DNA of 33,227 nucleotides from a virus: IMG/VR virus record IMGVR_UViG_3300008629_000016, positions 1 to 33,227 of that record. One strand, 5' to 3'. The notes below the pieces were generated by a model. That model searched no databases. It had not been told where the DNA came from and was given only the letters and a program-made list of their open reading frames with translations. Of the stretch, positions 1 through 8,100 are shown piece by piece. Position numbers and translations under genes: made by a program. The number at the start of each line of letters is the position of its first letter. Within the stretch, counting starts at the first letter, position 1.

Positions 1-604
1 GCCGCCGCTCGCCATCAGCACGACCCCGACCGGTCATGGCCACCTCGAGCCTCCCACCCCGGCCTCGAGACCACCCCGGGCCCCCGCTGACGAGCCGGTC
101 AGCGCCCCACCGAGGTCACGGGCCCGGATCGCTGCCGAAACCGGCCGTCACCAGCAGAAACGGCATCCGCCGGCGACCCCCCGGGACCGGGGTCCATAAA
201 CCAGCGGGCGGGGGGAGGGGGGAAAGGCACCACAGAAAGTCGCCGACATTCCGACACAGCTGGGCAGTCGGGTCGGCGCCGGCTCTTCCCGGTCGGTTTC
301 TGTCTGTTTCTCCCGGACCGTCGCCGTAGCCGGCGCCGGACCGGAGACTGCCCCCGGGAACGGACCCGTAACCCCCCTCCCGTGGTCCCCGACCGTTCTT
401 TAGAGAGCCGTCGTCGCTCGATGCCTGTACTCGCAACCCTTTACAGACCCGTTGGGGTGAAAGTTCCTCCCGGTCAGCCTGCCAGTGGCCCGGGGTTCGG
501 AATCCGAAGAGTCGAGTTGTACCCGGGGGCTGGCATCACTGTCTCGCCCGGGCTGGTCTACTAGACACCCGAGCATAGTCCACTCGACTCGGGTAGGAAT
601 GTGG
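1..604. other. Non-coding leader upstream of terminase (candidate regulatory or packaging region)
   Basis: I see no convincing gene in this stretch. Open frames here are GC-driven and have no ribosome site or recognisable protein. It holds a G-rich tract at 206-222, a GGACC/GGTCC palindrome at 184-195, two copies of the palindrome CGGCGCCGG (274-282 and 331-339), an interrupted palindrome TTCGGA-A-TCCGAA (496-508) and two overlapping inverted repeats just before the terminase gene. Its position next to the terminase gene makes a packaging (cos or pac) or promoter role possible, but nothing in the sequence proves it. No tRNA cloverleaf could be built. Confidence 0.5.
509..594. promoter_or_regulatory. 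Overlapping inverted repeats before the terminase ribosome site
   Basis: GAGTCGAGT at 509-517 is the exact reverse complement of ACTCGACTC at 582-590 (9 bp). ACCCGAG at 567-573 pairs with CTCGGGT at 588-594 (7 bp, 14-base loop). The two right arms overlap, so only one structure can form at a time. The shorter hairpin ends directly before the AGGA (595-598) used by the terminase gene, so it could affect its translation or bind a regulator. The role is inferred from position only. Confidence 0.35.
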
Positions 605-2500
605 ATGCCGAAGCCCCGACTGAAGAAGTACGAGACGTGGTCCAAGGATCGCCGCTACAAGGCGGCGATCAGCAAGGTCCTGAACGACGGCTGGACCCAG
701 TCCGACGCCGCCACCGAGTACGGGATCTCCCGCCAGCACCTGTCAGGCCGCCTCAAGCAGGCCCGGGAACAACGAGCCGAACGAGTCGAACAAGCCAAGG
801 CGCAAGCAGCTGTCGGGCCGCTCGGCATCAACGAGAAGCGCCGCATCGGCACGTTCGTCGAGTTCGTCGACCGGTACCTGTCCGGGTGGATGTGCCCGGA
901 CTGCGGCGTGCATCACGACGTCCCGGGGTTTCATCACGAGATCGCTGACGCCGTGACCGGCGATTACCGCCGGGTGTTGATCAACATGCCGCCGTACCAC
1001 AGCAAGTCGACGTTGGTGACGGTGTGGCACACGGTGTACGACATCTGCCGGGACCCGAATCTGCGGACCCTGTTGGTGTCGAAGTCTCTGCCGTTCGCTC
1101 GGACGTTCATGCACAGCATCTCGGAGATGTTGACGAACCCGGAGCTGTACAGGGATGGTCCGAACCCGATTCTGGACTGGGGGCCGTTCAAGTCGGATGG
1201 CCAGTCGACGTGGTCGTCGGAGCAGATTTACGTTGCCGGCCGGACGACGGCGGAGAAGGATCCGACGGTGGCGGCCCTTGGTGTCGGCCAGCAGATTTAC
1301 GGCCGCCGTGCCGACGTGCTGAAGTTCGATGACGTCGCCACGTTGGATAACCAGCGGAACCCGGATCGGGTGGCGGGGATGCTGGAGTGGTTCGACAAGG
1401 AGGCCCTGTCGAGGATCGGCAAGTCGGGGCGGGCCATCTGGATCGGCACCCGGGTGAATCCGGGCGACGTGTATTCGCAGCTGGCCTCGAGGGCCGGCTA
1501 CAAGGTTCTGCGGTACCCGTGCATCATGGATGACGAGACGGAGGCCACCCTGTGGCCGGAGCACTTCCCGTACGACCAAGCCCTCGTGCACCGCTCGGAG
1601 ATGCGGCCCGCTGACTTCCAGCTCATCTACCAGCAGGTCGACATTCCGGGCGTGGGGGCCAGCTTCACGCAGGACATGATCGACATGTGCAAGGACACGT
1701 CCCGTGTCCGAGGGCATTACGACTCGACGTGGCGGCTGTTCGCCGGCCTCGATCCGGCCGGCGGCAACAAGGGCTCCGGGTACACGGCGTTCACCCTGAT
1801 CGGTGTGGACCCGATGACCGGCAAGCGGTACCTCGTGGATTCGTTGGCGGTGAAGTCGATGAAGGCCCCGCAGATGAAGGACCAGATCCTCGACTGGACG
1901 GACCGGTACCCGCTGTTCGAGTGGCGGGTCGAATCCAACGGCGTGCAGTCACAGATCGTCCAGTACGACATGGAGCTCGTCCAGCACCTCGCCAAGCGGG
2001 GCGTCCGGGTCGTGCCGCATCACACGCACGGCAACAAGTGGGACCCCCAGTTCGGCGTCGAGTCGTTGGCCCCACTGATGGAGACGGGGCTGGTGTCAAT
2101 CCCGTGGGGGAACGCCCAGTCGACGCAAGCCTTCCAGCCCCTCGTCGAGGAGCTGATCGCTTTCCCGATGGGCGCCGTCTCGGACCGGGTGATGTCGATG
2201 TGGTTCGCCGACCTCGGCTGCCGGGAGCTGCTGAACCGGGCGCACCTCCCGATGTTCCATGAACGGATGAAGGTCCCGAACCGGGTGAAGCGCCGCCGCC
2301 GGGTCGTCGACTTCCAGAATCAGGAGGTCCGGGGGATCGCACTGCGGGACCAGCGCCCGGGCCACATGACTCGTGACCAGTGGGGGTACCGCCGCCAGAC
2401 CGTTGGAACGGCGGAGCCTCACGGTTCTGTGGAGGAGTACGACGCTGCCGAGGGGCCGCAACCAACCAACATCGACCCGACAATCTGGCAGGAACGGTGA
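605..2500 (+). CDS. terL: Terminase large subunit with N-terminal helix-turn-helix
   Basis: This is the ATPase and nuclease that packages DNA into the prohead through the portal. Residues about 20-55 form a helix-turn-helix (DGWTQSDAATEYGISRQHL), as in small terminases and transposases. A C-x2-C pair follows at 97-100. The ATPase domain has a P-loop-like MPPYHSKS (128-135) and a Walker B-like LKFDD (239-243). The nuclease domain has an acidic triad candidate: D383 in GLDPAGG, E443 in RVESNG, and D527 or D536. At 631 aa it is longer than many TerL proteins because of the N-terminal extension. I chose ATG 605 because AGGA at 595-598 lies six bases upstream. ATG 599 is possible but touches the AGGA, and an earlier in-frame start would add an unlikely leader peptide. 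No separate small terminase gene is visible in the window. Confidence 0.93.
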   Translation: MPKPRLKKYETWSKDRRYKAAISKVLNDGWTQSDAATEYGISRQHLSGRLKQAREQRAERVEQAKAQAAVGPLGINEKRRIGTFVEFVDRYLSGWMCPDCGVHHDVPGFHHEIADAVTGDYRRVLINMPPYHSKSTLVTVWHTVYDICRDPNLRTLLVSKSLPFARTFMHSISEMLTNPELYRDGPNPILDWGPFKSDGQSTWSSEQIYVAGRTTAEKDPTVAALGVGQQIYGRRADVLKFDDVATLDNQRNPDRVAGMLEWFDKEALSRIGKSGRAIWIGTRVNPGDVYSQLASRAGYKVLRYPCIMDDETEATLWPEHFPYDQALVHRSEMRPADFQLIYQQVDIPGVGASFTQDMIDMCKDTSRVRGHYDSTWRLFAGLDPAGGNKGSGYTAFTLIGVDPMTGKRYLVDSLAVKSMKAPQMKDQILDWTDRYPLFEWRVESNGVQSQIVQYDMELVQHLAKRGVRVVPHHTHGNKWDPQFGVESLAPLMETGLVSIPWGNAQSTQAFQPLVEELIAFPMGAVSDRVMSMWFADLGCRELLNRAHLPMFHERMKVPNRVKRRRRVVDFQNQEVRGIALRDQRPGHMTRDQWGYRRQTVGTAEPHGSVEEYDAAEGPQPTNIDPTIWQER

Positions 2501-2529
2501 CACCTGTCGGGTAGGGGGCTGAGGCCTCC

Positions 2530-2760
2530 ATGTTCAAGACTTTCCGTAACCGTCGGGCGTTCGAGCAGGCGGCACTCGAAGCGGGCGACGACGAGATCGT
2601 CTGCGGAACCCTGATCGACGACAAGCCCGTCTACTTCACGATGCCGGCCGACGCCACCGAGGCGCAGGTCCGTGAGCGGGCGTTCGAGGTGAGAACCGGA
2701 CGGCCTATGACGAAGATCGAACACACCCTCCTAGACATCGCCGTCACGGCCCGCACCTGA
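2530..2760 (+). CDS. Small hypothetical protein between terminase and portal
   Basis: This 76-residue protein is not recognised. It is soluble and mixed alpha/beta in character, with no membrane segment and a single cysteine. It begins 29 bases after the terminase stop with a purine-rich stretch (GGGGGCTGAGG) upstream. It ends in TGATG, where its TGA shares one base with the ATG of the portal gene, so the two are translationally coupled. Small genes between terminase and portal are frequent in phages, often accessory to packaging or head assembly. That role is inferred from position only. The frame is supported by tight spacing on both sides. Confidence 0.7.
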   Translation: MFKTFRNRRAFEQAALEAGDDEIVCGTLIDDKPVYFTMPADATEAQVRERAFEVRTGRPMTKIEHTLLDIAVTART

Positions 2761-4577
2761 TGTTGGAGCTGGATCGCCTGTCGGCGATGTACGCCCACTG
2801 GAGGTCCCGGCATTACGACCGGGACGTCCGCATGGAGACGATGGACCGGGTCGTCCGAGGCGACTTCGACATCTTCGACCCGGATGAGGAAGGCGTCGAT
2901 TCGAGGTCCCCGAACCTGATTCAGGTCGCCCTCGAGGACACCGCCGAGTCGGCGTCCCTCGTGCCGACCGTCAGGGTCCAGCCGGAGAAGTCCACGAAGG
3001 CCTCCAAGGCGACCGCCCGCACGATGGAGCAGGTCGCCGTGTCCTACATGGACATCAACGCTATGGACATGCTGATCCCCCGGTCGGTGATGGACAAGGC
3101 CGCCTACGGCATGTCTGTGTGGACGATCACCCCTGACTTCGAGCAGCGGATCCCGCTGATCGAGCGCCGGGACCCCCGGCAGTGTTACCCGGAGCCCGGG
3201 TTCCGGCCCGGCGACGAGATTCGCCGCTGCATGTTCTCCCGGGAGGTCTTCTTCACGCAGCTTCCCGCCGAGTACCAGCAGGTCCTGCGGGATTCGATCG
3301 CCGAGAACAGCGACCTCGAGGACCCCGACGAGAACGCCAAGGTCGTTCTTGTAGAGTATTACGACACCGACGAGTACGTCCTTGCCGGCCTGTATCAGGC
3401 GTCCACGTCGGGCCTCGTCGGCTACCGGTCCGATTCGGACGTCCCGTACCCGGTTCTCCTCGAACGCATCGAGAACAAGATCGGGGTGTGCCCGGTCGTG
3501 GTCGGTTCCCGGGTCAGCCTCGACGGCGAGATCCGAGGCCAGTTCGATCAGGTAGTAGGCCTCTTGGAGGCCCACATTCGCCTGATGGGTCTCATCCTCG
3601 ATTACGCCGATCAGGCCGTCTACTCGGACATCTTCGTGAAGGACCTCATCGGCGAGATGCCGTACGGCGGCGGTTCGTTCATCGAGCTGGGTCCGCAGGG
3701 TGCGATCGGCCGGGTCCCGCCGGCGGTCAGCTCCCTGAACGTGCAGGCCGACCTGATGTCCCTCATCGACGGCATCCACGTTGGTGGCCGTTGGCCGAAG
3801 TCTCGGCCCGGCGAGATCGACCAGTCGATCGCCTCGGCGAAGTTCCTCGAGGCGTCCGCCGGCATGATGAACACGGCGATCAGGACGTACCACCAGATCC
3901 TCCAGCGCCAGATGGAACGTGCCCTGCGGATCGCCCTCGAGATCGACAAGGCGTACTTCCCCGGCGAGAAGACCGCCGCCGGCATCCTCCGCAATCAGGA
4001 GTTCCTCACGGAGTACAACCCGAAGACGGACATCGACACGAAGCACCGTCTCCGAGTCGAGTACGGCCTCGGTCTCGGCCGTGACCCGGCTCAGTCCGCC
4101 GTGCTGCACATCCAGTACTCGCAGGCCGAGTTCGTGTCGAAGGAGTTTGTGCAGGAGAACATCGACGGCCTGACCGACGTGGGTCGGGAACGGTCCCGCC
4201 TCGACGCCGAGAAGTTCCGGGGCATGGCGCTCGCCAAGCTCCTACAGGGCCTCGAGGCCGGGATGATCCCCAACAAGGCGCTGGTCGAGATCGCTCGGGC
4301 CCGGGAGAAGGGCGACGACCTGTTCGACCTGTTCGAGAAGTACATCGTCGACCCGGAAGAGGAACGCCAGAACGCTCTCGTCGACACGGGCCTCGGCGCC
4401 CCCGTGGAGCCGGGCATGCCGCCCGGTCCCGGTGGCCCCCCGGGCCCGCCCGGCGGCCCCGGTGGCCCCGGCGGCCCGCCGATCCCGCCCCCGCCGCCTG
4501 AGGGCGCCGAGCTGCTGGCCCGTTTGGGGACGCCGGCCGGTGATGGCGGGATGCTCGGCACGCAGGTGACGGGATGA
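2760..4577 (+). CDS. Portal protein with collagen-like C-terminal tail
   Basis: This is the likely portal, the ring at the capsid vertex through which DNA passes. The evidence is its position after terminase, its length (605 aa), and its overall style: helical N-terminus, mixed middle, long helical stem-like region near residues 340-400, and a segment rich in charged helices after it. I recall portals of many actinobacterial phages having this kind of opening with short helices and a 'SPNLIQVALEDTAES'-type stretch. The C-terminus from about 550 to 585 is a run of Gly-Pro-Pro/Gly-Gly-Pro triplets ending in poly-proline, which is collagen-like and unusual for the core portal fold. It is probably an exposed flexible tail. 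The start ATG overlaps the upstream stop (TGATG), and the end overlaps the next small ORF by ATGA. Confidence 0.85.
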   Translation: MLELDRLSAMYAHWRSRHYDRDVRMETMDRVVRGDFDIFDPDEEGVDSRSPNLIQVALEDTAESASLVPTVRVQPEKSTKASKATARTMEQVAVSYMDINAMDMLIPRSVMDKAAYGMSVWTITPDFEQRIPLIERRDPRQCYPEPGFRPGDEIRRCMFSREVFFTQLPAEYQQVLRDSIAENSDLEDPDENAKVVLVEYYDTDEYVLAGLYQASTSGLVGYRSDSDVPYPVLLERIENKIGVCPVVVGSRVSLDGEIRGQFDQVVGLLEAHIRLMGLILDYADQAVYSDIFVKDLIGEMPYGGGSFIELGPQGAIGRVPPAVSSLNVQADLMSLIDGIHVGGRWPKSRPGEIDQSIASAKFLEASAGMMNTAIRTYHQILQRQMERALRIALEIDKAYFPGEKTAAGILRNQEFLTEYNPKTDIDTKHRLRVEYGLGLGRDPAQSAVLHIQYSQAEFVSKEFVQENIDGLTDVGRERSRLDAEKFRGMALAKLLQGLEAGMIPNKALVEIARAREKGDDLFDLFEKYIVDPEEERQNALVDTGLGAPVEPGMPPGPGGPPGPPGGPGGPGGPPIPPPPPEGAELLARLGTPAGDGGMLGTQVTG

Positions 4578-4693
4578 CCGACACCCACCCTGACATCGAA
4601 GCGTTCGAGAAGCTGATGGACGCTATGGCCGACCTCGACGGGGACGTTGCCTGCGATCTCGAGAACCCTGAGACGTGTGAGGCGTGCGACTGA
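4574..4693 (+). CDS. 39-residue acidic small ORF (MTDTHPDIEAF...)
   Basis: This short frame fits exactly between its neighbours. Its ATG overlaps the portal TGA (ATGA at 4574-4577) and its TGA shares a base with the ATG of the following gene (TGATG at 4691-4695). The product is very acidic, with two MDA/MAD-type helical turns and three cysteines near the end (ACDLENPETCEACD). The cysteine spacing could bind a metal, but the peptide is too short to assign a fold. The double coupled overlap is the main argument that it is translated. Function is unknown. Confidence 0.6.
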   Translation: MTDTHPDIEAFEKLMDAMADLDGDVACDLENPETCEACD

Positions 4694-5142
4694 TGGCCGA
4701 CGTCCCGGAGATCGAGAAGACGCCGACGTCTGACACGTCGGTCAACAAGCCGGAGTCCGGCACCTACGGCGAGAAGGCCGATCTCGCCCGGCTTCGCCAG
4801 TCGCTACCGCCGATGGGGCCCCCGGGGACGGAGGGGACCGGCGCTTCTGCGCCGGCCCCTACCCCCGGCCCCGGCGGTCCCGGCCTGAATCGTCCAACGG
4901 GCCGACCGAAGAACGCCCCCGAAGGCGTGCCGGCCCCGCTGCTGGCCCCCACGCAGAGGCCCGACGTCCCCCTGTCGCAGCCGCTGGCACCCGGGCCGGC
5001 ACCGATGCCGGCCAAGGCGGCAGCCGCAGACCAGCAGCGCCTTTCCGTGCTGGACGCCCTCGCCAACCACCCCGAGGTGTCTGAAGAGACCCGTGAGTGG
5101 GCGGCCCTCGTCCTCGACATCCTGATCACTGGCCGGCGATGA
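4693..5142 (+). CDS. Proline-rich hypothetical protein
   Basis: This 149-residue protein has a disordered Pro/Gly/Ala-rich middle (residues about 35-115, including PTPGPGGPGL). A short helical C-terminus follows (ADQQRLSVLDALANHPEVSEE... to the end). It starts at ATG 4693, which overlaps the previous stop. A GTG at 4684 in the same frame is less likely because ATG 4693 gives the same TGATG coupling seen across this block. The last bases overlap the next gene by ATGA (5139-5142). Together with the Gly-Pro tail of the portal it adds to a Pro-rich pair at the portal end of the operon. Function is not recognised. A linker or head-assembly role is only a guess. Confidence 0.75.
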   Translation: MADVPEIEKTPTSDTSVNKPESGTYGEKADLARLRQSLPPMGPPGTEGTGASAPAPTPGPGGPGLNRPTGRPKNAPEGVPAPLLAPTQRPDVPLSQPLAPGPAPMPAKAAAADQQRLSVLDALANHPEVSEETREWAALVLDILITGRR

Positions 5143-8100
5143 CCGACCTCACCGTCGACACGTTCGACGAGGAAGAGGTAGAGCCGGAGCAGCCGCCCGT
5201 ACCGTCCCTGCTCGAGCCGATCAGGCAGCAGGGCGTCGGGCAGGGGTCGATCGACCTCGCCACGATGATGATGCCCGGCGTCGCTGCCGGGCAGCTCGCC
5301 GCCCAGCGCAGCACCGGCGAGTTCACGCTGGCGGACCTGTTCGGCGGGATGACCGATCTCGCTACCGAGGTCAGCTACGGCATCCCCGTCATCGGCGACA
5401 TTCGTGGCGCCAAGATGGGCCTCGACATCATGGGGTCCGACACGGACCCGTTGACCGCCGTGTTCGGCGCCCTCGGGCTGGCCGGCCCGGCCGCCGGCCT
5501 TGTCGCCACCGGCGCCGTCGCTGCCGCTACCGGCGCCGCTACCCGTGGAGCCCGAGGCGCCCACCTGAAGACCGGCGCCCGCCCGGGCCGCCTCCACGAC
5601 TACGACGCCCCGCCGGTCACGACCCGGTACCTCCAGCCCGACGAGCTGTCCGCCCTGTCGGGCCAGTGGGACGAACCGATCCTCGCCAACGGGATCATCG
5701 CCACCACCGTTGGCCGGTCCCGCCAGCTGATGGCCGCCACGAGCGGCGTCGCCTACCAGTGGAAGATGTCCGACCGGGTCGCCCGCATCCGGGAAGCGAT
5801 CACCGGTTCGTACGACGACCAGCAGCGTGCATGGGTGGCGGGGAGCCGGGCCAACGACAAGCAGATCGACGGGTTCATCGTCGGCCTCGGCAAGAACCTC
5901 GTCAGGAACAACCCGGAGCACGGCCCCGAGGGGACCCTCGGCTCGACCGGCATGGACGAGACAAAGGCCTACCTGTCGGCCGCCGCCTTCGAGCTGTCGA
6001 AGTTCGACACGGCGATCGGCGACGACATCCTCAAGTTGGACCCGGCCTACCGGCATGTCGGCGTCGACGACCTGTGGCGCCGTATGACGTCCGGCGAGGT
6101 CCTCTCCGCCAGCGAGGTGGCGTCCCTGTCCAGCGCCGTCCTCGACTTGTCGATGATGACCCGGGGCGCCGGCCACCCACAGTTCGGCCTTCTCGATCTG
6201 CGGGCCCGAGTCTCGGAGATCCGCCTCGGCGGCGAGGAGCCCGGCGTGTCCGTGTCGTGGCTCCAGTTCGACGGGGTGCCTGCGGGCGGCTTCTCCGAAG
6301 CCGAAGCGATGAAGCGGCTGAACATGATCATGCAGCATCAGCCGCACGGCGCCGTCGCCCTGATGTCTCAGAACGCCGCCGACTTCTTGAACAAGGAGGT
6401 CATCCCGCATTGGGACGACCTGATGCGGGCTGTTCCCCGGTACGCCGAGGCGCACCCGGCTTTGCGAGGAGACGACACGGTGCAGGTCGTCCCGATCGCC
6501 GACATCGAGATGCTGCCCCGCAACCCGGCAGACGAGCTCGACGTCACCGACCTCGCCGTCGACATTCGTGAAAACGGGATGGCGGAACCGCTCCAGATCG
6601 TCTGGCACCCCGACACCGGTGCGGCGAAGATCCGAGACGGCAACAAGCGTCTCGAGGCCGCCAAGCGGATCGGGCTGGAAGCAGTCCCCGTGAAGATCGT
6701 CGCCGACAGGCGGATCACCGGCGAGCGGACGAAGACCACGAAGGGCCTCGTCAAGAAGCTCGGCATGGTCCACGCCACCGGCGAGGACGGCAAAAAGCTG
6801 TACCACCCCGACAAGTCGAAGGTGATGGTCCCCGAGGAGGTCCCCGACAAGCTGACCCCGTCGTCGGTCAACCTCCACCGGGCCCCTGACATCTACCGGG
6901 GCATCATCCCGGAGAAGGCCCGGACGCTGGACTGGGGGGCCCTCTGGTACCAGATCGCCTACGAGGAGACGGCGGGGCTCGCCGCCTTCCACGGGCTGAA
7001 CCACGAGCGACTCATCGGCCTCGCCTCGCTGCTGTCGGCCGGCGAGCTGTGGGAGCAGAACATCGACAAGGCCGCAGTGGCCGCCAACTGGCTTCGAGAC
7101 AACCCCGATGCGGACGCCACGGGGTTCCAGAAGTACATGTCGGAGTCTGGCCTGACTGCCACCGATGACGAAGCGAAGAACGTGATGGCCCTGATGGCCG
7201 TCGCCGACGACGACATCGAGGGCTGGTTCTACGGCCAGCTCCTCGGCGACGCCGCCCTGAAGCAGCCCAACTTCACGATGGCGATCTTGCAGGCCGACCC
7301 GAAGAAGCAGACGACGGCCGCTGCCCTCAGCTACGGCCTGTACACGGGCCGGATCGCCAACACGGACACCCACAAGCTGTTCTCCGAGCTCGACCTCGAC
7401 GTGTACGCCGTGATCGACCGGCACGCCTTCTCCATGATGTTCGGCTTCTCGTCGAAGCCGGAGGGGTCGCTGTCCGACAAGGGGTACCGGCTGGCACGTC
7501 GAGCGATGGAGATCGCAGCGCAGGCTGCCGGCGAGTTCGACCTGCCGGGCGGCCCGAACGGCCAGATGGTGCGCCGCACCCTGTCCCCGTCGGAAGCTCA
7601 GGCCCTGCTGTGGGTTCGGTGGCGGGAGTTCCGTGGCGTCACGAAGAACTACAAGACGTACGACCCGTCGCCCCGTCAGGCCACCACGCCGAAGGACTAC
7701 CACAAGGGCCTCCCCGGCGGTTCCGGCGGGTCCGGCATGAAGAGCCTGCACCGTCCGCCGCTGTTCATCGAGGGCCTCGGGCCGGACAAGATTTTCAACA
7801 GGCGGATCCTCGACTACCTCGAGAACCCGGTCCCGCAGCACCTGACTCGCCGAGGCGTCGCCGCCGAAGGTGGTCCCGGGCCGAAGATGCGTCTCGCCGA
7901 CCTTGCCGGCACGTTCAAGCGCAAGACGAAAGAGGGGTTTGCGTACCGGCATTCCGGGTCGATCGACCGGCTCGACACGGTCATGCTGGTCCAGACGCCG
8001 GACGGACTGTTCCTCGCCTCTCCGGCGGGTACGGGGCCCGAGTCGCTCCGGGGCCTGTACCCGTCGTACGCCCACGTCAACGGCAACCAGATCCTCCGTC

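Noticed and set aside
36-329. Plus-strand open frame in the leader
   Set aside because: Pro/Arg/Gly-rich translation typical of GC-rich non-coding DNA, no ribosome site and no recognisable pattern.
491-508. GGTTCGGAATCC resembling a tRNA T-arm
   Set aside because: The stem is only three base pairs with that loop and no acceptor, D or anticodon arms could be paired around it.
485-604. Upstream extension of the terminase gene
   Set aside because: It would add a 40-residue leader crossing the inverted repeats. The AGGA at 595-598 suits ATG 605 instead.
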